Source: Cristatella mucedo (taxonomy: Eukaryota > Bryozoa > Phylactolaemata > Cristatellidae). Taken from it: a stretch of 64,000 bases of DNA. Positions 1 through 10,209 of this stretch are shown here, in pieces. The position numbers and the translations under genes are program-made. The notes under the pieces were generated by a model. The model saw only the letters and a list, made by a program, of their open reading frames with translations. It was not told the origin of the DNA and did no database searches. The DNA lies in NCBI GenBank assembly GCA_009760855.2, contig WPIO01000040.1, forward strand, positions 2,990,001 to 3,054,000, given 5' to 3'. How positions within the stretch are numbered: position 1 is the stretch's first letter; each line of letters opens with the position of its first letter.

Positions 1-1438
1 AGGCAGCACTCCACTGAAAGTGCTCTCCTCCGTGTTAAGAATGGCATTCTACGTTGCAACGACGACGGAAATGTCACTTCCCTAGCTCTGCTAGATCTGT
101 CTGCTGCCTTCGACACCATTGATCACGAAGTTCTGCTTGAACGATTGAGAACAACGATCGGTCTGGCACACGAAGCACTGGCGTGGCTAAGTCATACTTG
201 TCTGATCGTGTTCAATCCGTGTCGTGTGGGGGTCAGGTCTCACGCACGAGAAGGGTCACCTGTGGAGTCCCTCAAGGGTCTGTACTCGGTCCCTTGCTGT
301 TCTCCATTTATACACAACCTCTCGGAAAAGTGATTAAGGCCCGTGGAATAGGATATCACTTCTATGCTGACGATAATCAGTTGGATTTGTCATTCAAACC
401 GTCGGAATCTGCTGCGGCAACTGAGAAACTGAATGCTTGCCTTGCCGATATTCGATCCTGGATGTCGGAAAACTTCCTGAAATTAAATGACGATGAAACC
501 GAACTGCTGCTCATAGGACACCCTAAGCGTGTGGCTGGATTAAAAGGCTTTGCTCTTCTAATAGTGATGCAATTGTGCGACCATCACCACGTGCTCAAAA
601 TTTAGGTGTCGTTTTCGACAGCTGCCTCAATTTCAAAAGCTTCATTCAGAAGTCTGCTTCTACAGCTAGCCATCACATCCGATCCCTATCCAAGATTAGG
701 AGCTGTCGTCCACAGTGGCTTGTAAAAAATCTAACTAGCTCTTTAGTTCTGTCTCGGCTTGATTATTGTAATTCTCTTTTTGCTGGGCTGCCAAAGAAAG
801 CTATTAGGCCACTGCAGCGGACCATGAACATGGCTGCAAGGCTAGTCTTCAAGTCCCAGTGGTTTGAGCACGTGTCTCCTTTGCTGAAAGAGCTAGGATG
901 GTTGCCGGTTGAGCAACGGATACAGAGCAAAGTTCTTAAGCTGACCCACAAGGCCTGCCACGGCTTGGCTCCTTCATACCTAGCTGAGCTGCTGCGTCAG
1001 TTTCAGCCTGTTCGCCCCCTCAGGTCCTGTGTGGACAATAAATTAGCTGTTCCATTCCTCCGCTTAAAGACCGTTGGCGATAGAAGCTTTAGCTCTGCAG
1101 GTCCTAGACTGTGGAACTCGCTTCCACAATTCTTACGCAACGACAACTACTCTCCTACTGCCGACTATGGCACATCCTTGTCAGCGATCCTGAGCTGCTA
1201 CTTCTATGCTACTCACTACCTCAACTGCTCTCCTAACTCTGCTATGCTTCCCACTTTTTCTTTGTTGCGTGAGACGAAGTCTGTTGGCTACCGAATGCGT
1301 ACCGAAAGCCGCTTAGGCTGTGAGTCGGCTATGCAAAACTCTCCTGCGTAACACCCACATGGTCTTTATGACTTTGTGGAGTTACAGACGGAGATACATT
1401 ACATTACATTCGCTGACACATATGCATAGATCTATTAC

Positions 1439-1440
<2 letters not shown>
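1..1440 (+). mobile_element. LINE-A: broken CR1/L2-type non-LTR retrotransposon, RT and 3' end
   Basis: Remnant of a reverse transcriptase ORF, entering from the left edge. Frame 1 (to about base 190) gives the RT motif 'LDLSAAFDTIDHEVL'. Frame 3 (about 183-605) gives '[16 protein letters not shown]' and the catalytic 'FYADD' block. Frame 2 (about 575-1150) gives the C-terminal thumb-like region with 'SRLDYCNSLFAGLP' and 'PRLWNSLPQFLR'. Two frame changes within 600 bases mean the copy is dead. The 3' untranslated part ends near 'GAGTTACAGACGGAGAT' followed by TTACATTACA. The same 3' end recurs at 40.7-41.1 kb and 56.9-57.3 kb, which defines a family. Assignment to the CR1/L2 group rests on the general form of the RT and C-terminal motifs. 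Confidence 0.88.

Positions 1441-1473
<33 letters not shown>
1440..1473. repeat. (TA)n microsatellite
   Basis: About 17 uninterrupted TA units directly downstream of the LINE-A 3' end. Confidence 0.95.
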
Positions 1474-1477
<4 letters not shown>

Positions 1478-1548
1478 ATATGTATTTATTACATATGTGT
1501 TACATAAAAATAATGCCATTCGTAAATTGATATACAGTACATATATTA

Positions 1549-1687
1549 AGGTAAGGCGGCCGCTCTTCACGACCGAGGTCGTGGGTTCGAATCCTGCAGT
1601 GAGCAATCATTTATTACCAACTGCAAGCATTGGCGATAGCCACTAAGGCTCTTCTGCCGCTATGCAAATAAAGATGTTAAATCAGCT
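1549..1687 (+). mobile_element. SINE-A copy (tRNA-derived)
   Basis: Starts with the A-box-like 'GGTAAGGCGG' and has a good B box 'GGTTCGAATCC' at 1583-1593. A tRNA-unrelated body follows (TTTATTACCAACTGCAAGC...GATAGCC), then the family 3' end CTCTTCTGCCGCTATGCAAA and AAATCAGCTA. At least ten other copies in the window share this layout. No cloverleaf can be folded, so it is not a tRNA gene. Confidence 0.85.
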
Positions 1688-1849
1688 AGTATATAGACAT
1701 ATTTTTGACATGCATATGTAGAAATACATATTCATATATGAATATGGACAGGTATATACTGTAGCTATGTGCACGTATTCACTCACCACAAACCACCCAT
1801 ATACGCGTGTACCAGCGGTGCCCGAGTCCCAGCGGCAGGTAGCAGTAGC

Positions 1850-3406
1850 AATAGGTACCGGATGGCCGCTAGTTCCTTTTCCAGCCTCGCTTTCGCCTCG
1901 AAGTATGCGTGGAGCCGCCGTTTAGCCGTTTAGCGACTGCTCGAGCCTTCGAGGCTTCGTCACGTCGGCGCCCACTTCCCGCTATCCCACTTCCTACTTA
2001 CTGCTCGCTCTCCGCCGTCGGATTTGGGCGGCCGGTCACACGGGCCCGGCCGCAGAGTCCGTCGCAGCCGCAGTCGCTCGGCAACGCAAAGCAGCGATGC
2101 CGCCGCAGCCGGCGGCAAGTGCGGTCACGCGCTCCGCCCTCTATCGACTTCTCGTGTAGTCTCGTCGGGCGGCGTCGCAGCCACGCCCTCTCGGCTTTCC
2201 ACAATCGCTTTCCACATCGGCGTCTCGCTCTCTGCGCGTCCGCGGCAAAAGCTTTGCTTTCGTCGCGGGCTTCTCGCTGCACTGCTCTGCGCTGCTCTGC
2301 TCTGCTCTGCTCTGCGCTGCTCTTCGCTGCGCTGCGCTGCTCGCTAAGTCTCGAGACGCGCCGCCCTGGCGGCGAATCTCGGCGGTGAAACGACTGCGGC
2401 AATGCGGCCCGGCCATCGGCCGATCGAGCCGGGACTGCGGCCACCCAGGGCATCGGCGACCCAGACCCAGAGGTCAAGTGTTTTACTTTTTCCCCTCTCG
2501 TAGAGGCTGAGACCTGCATCGATCGAGCAGGTGAGCCGTCGATGCCTGGGAGATGAGTGTCCGTCTGTGGACTACGCCGCTATCAGGTCCACGCCGGCGG
2601 ACGCCCGGCGATTCTGAGTGGGGCGCGAGCGACGGAAGGCTGGAGGCGCGAAGCCAGCGAAGCTCTGGCACTGAGGCGTTCTAGGAGGCGTTCTCGAAGG
2701 CTCCGCCGCCGCAGACGGCTGCCGCGGTGGCGGCAGCGGAGCTCGGCATTCGGAGCTGCTACTTCGCTTGCCGCGCCGCTTACCAGCGGTACCTTACCAG
2801 GTACCTTTACTGCGGCCAGCGCCGCTGCCGCCGCCACTTCGCGGTCTGGCGGCGGCGGTGGCGGCGGAGGCGGCTCGCACGGCGTCCGACGGCGCGGCGC
2901 GGTGTCGAGTTTCGTTGCCGGTCAAGAGCTCGACAGAGCTTCGCCTCAGGCGGTTTCGCTGCAGCCGTCGACAATGAGGCTCGGGCGGCGCAGCGGCCAC
3001 CCGGGCAGCGGCTGCATCTCCGCCCCCGCCGCCGCCGCCACTGCCCGATCGACTGGCCGGCCCATGGAGGGCGCCGAGTCGGCTCGCCGCCGAGCGCTCG
3101 GCGGAGAGGAGCGTGTGCGGCCAGCGCCAGCATGGCCGCACACGCTCGTCGTACCCATTTCCGGTCGAGCGCCGGCGCAGTCGCTGAGCGGCGCGTACAG
3201 CGCAAGCGGGCGGACGGGGGGGGGGAGCCGAAACCACGCATCGCGTCGTCCGAGGGCGCGCGCCGCATTGGAAGTCGCATTGGAAGCCGCATTTGCGAGG
3301 CGGATCACCCACCGTTCCAGCGGTCGCGTCCGCGCCGTCCATCCATGCGTCACCTGGCGAGCGAGAGGGTGCGCAGGGCAGCATTCGGAAGGAGACAGTG
3401 AGAGCG

Positions 3407-3457
<51 letters not shown>

Positions 3458-5640
3458 AGAGAGAGAGAGAGAGCAACAATGGATGGCTGTGGCCAGCTTT
3501 GTGTTACCCCCGAGTAAATACGCGCTGGAGAAGTCTTACAAAAGAGATCGTCAGAGGCACAGCTCGCGCGCCGTATCAGATTCGAAGGAAACAGGACCTG
3601 CAAGAAAATAACGCGCGGCAGCAGCGGCAGCAGTAGCAGCCGCGGCGGCGGCGTTCGCCCCCGCCGCGGCCATTGTACAGCGGCCGTCCCACAATCGCGC
3701 CAACGCAGCCGATCTAAGCCGCAAGTTCCAGCGCTGCCGCTGCCGCCGCCGCCTCGCGGGGCCGACGAGCTCGCGCGCGGGTTAAAGGGCGCCCCGTCGC
3801 GCCGCCTCAGCCATCGGCCGGCCTGTCGCAAGTGAGTACGATTGTGCTCGTCGCTCGTCGAACCGAGATTCCCTGGCGCCGGCGTCGGCGGCGGCGGCGT
3901 CGCCGCTCTGTTCTTAGTTCCGGGTGAGCGACTCCGCGCGTCGCCGCCGCTGCAAAGTTTTGCGCTCGCACAAACCGACACCCTCCGTCGGCTCCGTCGA
4001 ACGACTCGTCGGCGACTCCATAAATCACCCTCAACACTTGGCGGAACGGTACGCGAACGCTCGCTCCCTCGCGCCGCGCTTCTCGGTCTGAGGAGGTGCG
4101 ACGGCGCAAGTGGGCGTTGCGACGCGAAGCGCGGACGAAGCGTCTCCGATACCGCCAAGCGGATACGGTTTCCAGCGGCCACTTCCCGCGATGCCGTCGC
4201 TGCCGCGCCAGCCCGGGCGCCGCTCGCCGCTGAGCGACGCCGGGCCGCGCCGCTCGCACCGCCGCGACCGCTTCGCGCTCGATCGAGCACAGGCGGCGGC
4301 GGCGTGTTCGGCGATCCGAATCGCACCCGCGCGCCTGCCGGCGGCTGGCTGGGTCACCCGCCGCCGGCGGCCTCAAGGGCCAACTGCCGGCCGCTGCCGG
4401 CAAACTCGTCGCGGCGCCATCGCTCACCGCGAGTCCCTCTGACCGCAAGGCCTCGTTGGCCGACGCGCGTTAGCCGCGCTCGGGACAGGGACGCCTTCCG
4501 CGCGCAGGAGGTAGGCGCGCGCCGAGGGCGAGCCGCTCCGTCGGTCCCGTCGGCACCCGGCACCCGGCACCCGCGCGCGACGCATCCGGTCCGAAGCCGA
4601 GCCTCCCGTCGGCGGCGGCGGCGGCGGCGGGTCTGGTCGTCGCTTTCGCGAGATGCGGGTCGGCATTCGGCAGCATCACTTCCGCCGCCGGCCTTTTTGA
4701 ACGAACGACCGACCGACCGACCGGACCGCGCGCCGCCGGCCCAGGAAGCCTGTCGGATTGCGTTCGCCGCTGCCCAATCGGCCACCGCGAGGAGCCGCGA
4801 GGCATCGCGAGGCCTCGCTGTCGAGCAACAAAAGCTTTGATACGCTGGCTGACTCTGATTGAAGCTCGCGCGCCATATCGTAAGGTGGGCGACGGCGGCG
4901 GCCGGCCGGACGGACGGACGGACGGGTCCGGCGACTGCGGCGTTCCATCCGGCCTATCGTCTTCGCGCGAGCGTTCTTTGCGAGCTTGAGGGCGAGCTGG
5001 GCGTTTCGAGAGCGCAAAGTCAAGCGCCGGAGTGTCTCGCCGCTGCAGACTTTGGATCCTAGCCTGAAGCCGCCGGCTGCTACGTCAGCTGTTCCAGTTG
5101 AGTCGAAGTTGCTCGGCAGCTTACGCGGGTGAGTCTCGGAGGGTGCCCCCCAGCCAGCATGCGCAATGCTGCGACCGACGATCGCCGCCTGTTGCGCCGC
5201 CGCCGCCGCCGGCGCCCCGGCTGTTGCTCCGCGACCGCGGGGGGGGGGGGGATTTAGCTGGCCAGTCAGCTGGAGCTGGGCTATCGTGGCCGACGACCCT
5301 GGCTTTGACCCAATGCTTCGCAGGCGTCTTCGCCTTCCCGCGCTCGCGCTCTCCAGAGAAGCTGCCGGCTCGGTCGCGTGCCTTGTGCGGGGAGCCGCTA
5401 GTTTGGTCACGTGCCCGTGTGTCGTCTGCGACGAGTCAGCCGCTGGCTTGCTTGCCAAGCTGCAGCAGACGTTCCTTCCAGCGTTATGGGAGCGTTCTGA
5501 CCGCGAGCACTGTGTGCGTCCGTCGCGGGGGTTCGCCTTGTTTGGAGACGTTGAGCAATGCTTCGCGGTTCTACCGGTTTGAAGGGAACGAGGTTGCTGT
5601 AACTGGTATAGCTTGAAGCTCATTCTCTAGAAGAATCGCC
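1850..5640. promoter_or_regulatory. CpG-dense block, probable promoter/first-exon region
   Basis: About 3.8 kb of extreme GC and CpG density without a recognisable protein. The long ORFs here are low-complexity Arg/Ala/Pro/Ser products open on both strands, as expected of GC-rich DNA lacking stop codons. A CTGCT-type simple repeat lies at about 2280-2345 and a GA tract at 3408-3472. Consensus 5' splice sites on the plus strand occur at 2531 (GCAG|GTGAGC), 3832 (GCAA|GTGAGT) and 5129 (GCGG|GTGAGT). A good acceptor with a pyrimidine tract ends at 5681 (TTTCTTTTGCTACTGCAG). I infer alternative non-coding first exons of a plus-strand gene, possibly the GST at 10.2 kb. Confidence 0.5.
3408..3472. 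repeat. (GA)n microsatellite in the CpG block
   Basis: Two GA runs separated by a short G-rich interruption. Confidence 0.95.
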
Positions 5641-6673
5641 AAGCGATTGCTCTCATCGCTCTCTTTCTTTTGCTACTGCAGCTTGTTTTCTTCGAACGCT
5701 TGCTGAAGGCTTGCTATTAAGGGATTATTGGTCGCATAGATTCAACCCCGCCCCAAGTGGATTTACCTCTCCCCCAGGGTGTCCCAATCAGCCAGGTACC
5801 CTGTCCATTTGGTGCCCCTCGCTTTCAGCCCCCCTTGTATATATGCCCTCAGCCCCAGCCCAGCTCTGGCCACAAGGTCCCTCTACCATCCCCCTCGGCT
5901 CGATTTGTTGGTATCCTCTGGCAAACAGATGATGGCCAGATGCCGGCCTCTCTCCCCTGCATCTTCCTTGCGTCCCAATTGCATTGCCTCCCCTGAATCT
6001 TCATTGCGTCATAAGTGCACTGTCTCCCCTGCATCTTCATTGCGTTCCAATTGCATTGCCTCCAATCTTGCGTTCCAATTGCATTGCATTTTCATTGTGC
6101 TCCATGTGATTTGCACCAGTCGCTGGACAGAAAGGCCAGACATCTGCACTACTTTGGCGATTCTAATACGGTGCTCTTTTTGTCGCTTTAATTTGTCCTG
6201 AGATAGTAATAATAATATTAATAATAATAATAAGTCTGCATAGTGCCTTATGAGAACAAAATCTCTATCCATGCTCGTTACAATTCGCCGTAAGAGAAGG
6301 GACATGCAAGGGTATGTATATCACGCTAAGATAAGCATGCAGAATTCGCACTAGTATCTTGCTTTGACCTGAGCACCTGAGGCTGCAGGCCCTGAAGAGT
6401 CGCTAGCTAGTTGGATCACTGACAAGCAGCGTGGCCTGGAGGATCGAGGCTTCGGTGAGTTTGCACGCTCCGACTCTCCCTCAAGAAGCATCCAGTGTCA
6501 CTACAAAGGGTTACACCGGCGTTGAGCTATGAGCTAAGAGTCGACTTTGGCTAGCGGTCCAGGTGTGTTCAATAAAAAAGAAACCTGAGGACCAGCCAAA
6601 CGAAGCTTTGCTTGAAATGCAGCTGGTTTTTTGCTAACCATTAGTTGGTTAGCATGCCGTGGTGGCACGCACT
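5641..6673. other. No gene seen; one short tandem repeat
   Basis: No coding exon recognised. The only structure is the 36-bp tandem repeat listed separately and an ATAATA-rich stretch near 6205-6235. Confidence 0.6.
5957..6095. repeat. 36-bp tandem repeat, about 3.5 diverged copies
   Basis: Units begin 'CTGCATCTTC' or 'CTGAATCTTC' at 5957, 5993 and 6029, an exact 36-base period. Each contains versions of TTGCGTCCCAATTGCATTGC. The last copy is broken. Confidence 0.8.
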
Positions 6674-6824
6674 AGGTAAGGCGGTTGCTTTCACGACCTC
6701 GGTCCCGAGGTCACGTGGGTTCGATTCCTGCGGTAGGTGCGATCCCTTATCGTCACTGCGAGTGGAGGTGATAGCCGTAAAGGCTCCTCTGTCGCTATAC
6801 AAAAAGAGGCTGTTTAATCAGCTA
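6674..6824 (+). mobile_element. SINE-A copy (tRNA-derived)
   Basis: Well preserved: 'AGGTAAGGCGGTTGC' head, B box 'GGTTCGATTCC', GATAGCCGTAAAGGCTC body, and CTATACAAAAAGAGGC ending in AATCAGCTA. Confidence 0.88.
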
Positions 6825-7510
6825 GGATTACGATTGTGCCGACTTATCTCTCAAGGTGGAATTCCGCCGGCCGGTGCAGTGCCTTTCTTTCTCGTCAAAT
6901 ATTAACAGATGAGTCCATGCTATCGTGCTACTTAACGCACTGAGTAAGCGGACGTAGTGGGACTGCTGCATGTGCCAGAAAGCCGCGCCCATTGGCTATC
7001 GGGCACCATCGGCGCAATGACGGAGCGTCTTACGGCGAGTCTTAGAAGGGCCCATCCTCGCAGAGCAATCAAGCCGCGGCTTCGCAAATGATTTACGCGG
7101 TCACGATCGGCTTAGCCTTAAGCGGCGGCCATCGCTTCCCGTGAAGGCTGACGTGTACACGTGCTCTACCCACGCTGACGTTCGAGATGCAGTAACAATA
7201 CGAGGCAGAGACGACTTAAGCGATGGCTACAGGCGATGGCTTAGTCGCTGAGCCGCCTCGACTCTCGCCACGACCGAAGTATTGCTTCTGCACGCGACGT
7301 GCACGTGACGCACAGAGGCGTCGTATACATGACTGTGACCTATCGTGACCTGGCGCTTTGGAATTGTTGACTTGCCGACATCTAATCCGACAGGATCTAA
7401 TGGAGCCGCCGGGCACGTTTGTAGCCAGCAGGTGCCCGCGAGTTCTACTAGTCGGTGCTCGTTTGACTCGTGAAACCGGTAGCGGCGAGAGATGAGATTC
7501 CGCAGCCCAG
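6825..7510. other. No gene seen
   Basis: Unique-looking sequence between a SINE and a LINE. ORFs are short and resemble nothing I know. Confidence 0.6.
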
Positions 7511-7540
7511 TAGCAGACAGTGTGCAAAGTGTGCATAGAT
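7511..7540 (+). repeat. Single 29-bp unit flanking LINE-B on the left
   Basis: The unit 'TAGCAGACAGTGTGCAAAGT' + 'GTGCATAGA' lies immediately before the first RT-homologous bases. The same unit occurs in tandem immediately after the element's (ATT)n tail at 8806-8886. Confidence 0.85.
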
Positions 7541-8805
7541 CCTATCTCAGTGGGAGACTCCAGAGTGTTGACGTGAATGGACAAAGATCATCTGAAGTAC
7601 CTCTAAAATATGGAGTACCTCAGGGCTCTGTGCTAGGTCCGGTCCTTTTCACCGTTTATACTCTCCCTCTTGCTGGTGTGATTGCCAAGCACAATCTAGG
7701 CTTTCACTTCTATGCGGATGACACTCAGTTGTACCTTTGCTTTGATCCCTCCCAGCCTTTGAGCACCTCAAATTCTCTCAACTCACTTGCTGCATGCATT
7801 AATGACATCCGATCATGGATGGCAGCAAATTTTCTAAAACTAAACGATGATAAAACTAACTTACTAGTTATGGGCAAACCTAGTGTTATTCAGAAATTGG
7901 AAAGGCTGACTTTCAAAATTGGCTCTGCCAGCATATCTCCAGTTGAATCAGCTCGAAATCTAGGTGTCATTTTCCAAAGCGACCTCTCGTTAGACGACCA
8001 CATCAGCTCCACAGTCAAATCAGCCTATTTTCAGCTTCATGACATTGCTAAAATTAGGGCTTGTTTAGATAAGGATACCACGTCCAAGTTGGTCCATGCA
8101 TTCGTGACATCTCGTCTCGACTTCTGCAACTCACTGCTTACTGGCCTACCAGCATGTGCGATCAGGCGATTGCAGCTGGTGCAAAACTCTGCAGCTAGGC
8201 TTGTCTGTCGTGAGCGTCGCAGTTGCCACATTACTCCACTTCTCGCCGACCTGCACTGGTTACCAGTCAAGCAACGGATTGACTTCAAGGTTTTGTCGCT
8301 CACTTTTAGGTCTCTTCATTCTATGGCTCCAACCTATCTCTCAGATATACTCCCCATCAGGCCAAGCATCGTACCACCCGCTTTTCGGAATCCAACAGTC
8401 TAGAAATACCTCGTACAAACCTTAAATCCTTTGGAGACCGTGCATTTAGCTCGTATGCTCCCAAAGCCTGGAACTCCCTCCCGACCTGCGTCAGAACATC
8501 CCCTGACCTGACCACATTTAAAAGAAACTTAAAAACACACCTATTTAGGACAGCATTTAGTGGGTCCCTGTGATTCGTCCTCGATGTGCTTGTGCGTGCT
8601 GACACTGTGCATGCTGCCACTAACCACATTTGCATGCTGACCCTGTGCATGTCACCCCTAACCATATTGTTCATTTTGTTTGTTTTTCAAGCATGATTTT
8701 ACTTACTATTCTATTGCGTATCACTTTGCAGCAAATGTAAAGCGCCTAGAAAGAGATTAAGTTCTCTGAGGGCGCTTTATCAAGTGCAATATTATTATTA
8801 TTATT
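7538..8805 (+). mobile_element. LINE-B: 5'-truncated non-LTR retrotransposon, RT C-terminal half and complete 3' end
   Basis: Encodes the second half of a CR1/L2-like reverse transcriptase. '[20 protein letters not shown]' and the catalytic 'FHFYADDTQLYL' come first, then 'SRLDFCNSLLTGLP' and 'LHWLPVKQRIDFK' in one ORF to 8403. One frameshift near 8395 moves the last part ('[18 protein letters not shown]', ending at a TGA at 8571) to another frame. The 3' UTR has a GTGCATGCTG-type repeat block, a hairpin AAGCGCC...GGCGCTT at about 8740-8780, and a (ATT)n tail. This is the best-preserved copy of the family in the window. The 5' truncation is typical of target-primed reverse transcription. Confidence 0.92.
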
Positions 8806-8886
8806 AGATAGCAGACAGTGTGCAAAGTGTGCATAGATAGCAGACAGTGTGCAAAGTGTGCATAGATAGCAGACAGTGTGCAAAGC
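8806..8886 (+). repeat. 29-bp tandem repeat, about 2.8 copies
   Basis: Units start at 8806, 8835 and 8864, an exact 29-base period. They match the single copy at 7511-7540 on the other side of LINE-B. Confidence 0.92.
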
Positions 8887-9755
<869 letters not shown>

Positions 9756-9757
<2 letters not shown>

Positions 9758-10209
9758 AGTGGTAGAGCCAGGATTTTTAGGTAGAGGCATGGGAAAATGA
9801 CAAAACAGTGGAAATGGCAGGTCTTTTATTCGGAGACCGCGTTCCGTTCGGGCTCCATCTTGGATAGGCAGGGACCCTGCGGGACACTCGGCCTACGGGA
9901 CCTTGTTCTCGCATCAGGAGCGAAGGGTGCATGGCCTTCGCAAGGGCACGTGGCCTTTGAGCTTTGTCTCTTCGCCCAGAGGAGCCGAGTGCCCGGGTGC
10001 CGAATCCTGGCGGCGGAATTCTTCGAGAGAAGAACTGAGTTCTCCGAGGTTGCTAAAAAAATGCCTTACTATAGATTAAGTTCTCTTAGGGTGCTATACG
10101 AATGCATTGTTCTTATTATTATTCGCAGCAACTTTTAGGCCTTCCAACTTGCTTTGGTGAGCCCGAATCCTCTACCGTTGCAGATTCGAGCGATTCCAGA
10201 ACAGTCGCG
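9756..10209. other. GST upstream region; contains a LINE-B tail fragment
   Basis: The segment at about 10050-10125 resembles the LINE-B 3' hairpin region (AGATTAAGTTCTCTTAGGG... then TTATTATTATT). A splice acceptor (CCTCTACCGTTGCAG) ends at 10182, 27 bases before the GST ATG, so the first coding exon is probably preceded by a non-coding exon. Confidence 0.5.

Noticed and set aside
1549-1687. Genuine tRNA gene at SINE-A copies with a clean B box
   Set aside because: No acceptor stem or anticodon arm pairs, and the head is followed by the same tRNA-unrelated body in many copies. It is a SINE.
2794-4326. 510-codon minus-strand ORF and a 332-codon plus-strand ORF (3842-4840)
   Set aside because: Low-complexity Arg/Ala/Pro/Ser products of CpG-dense DNA, with long frames open on both strands at once and no known domain.
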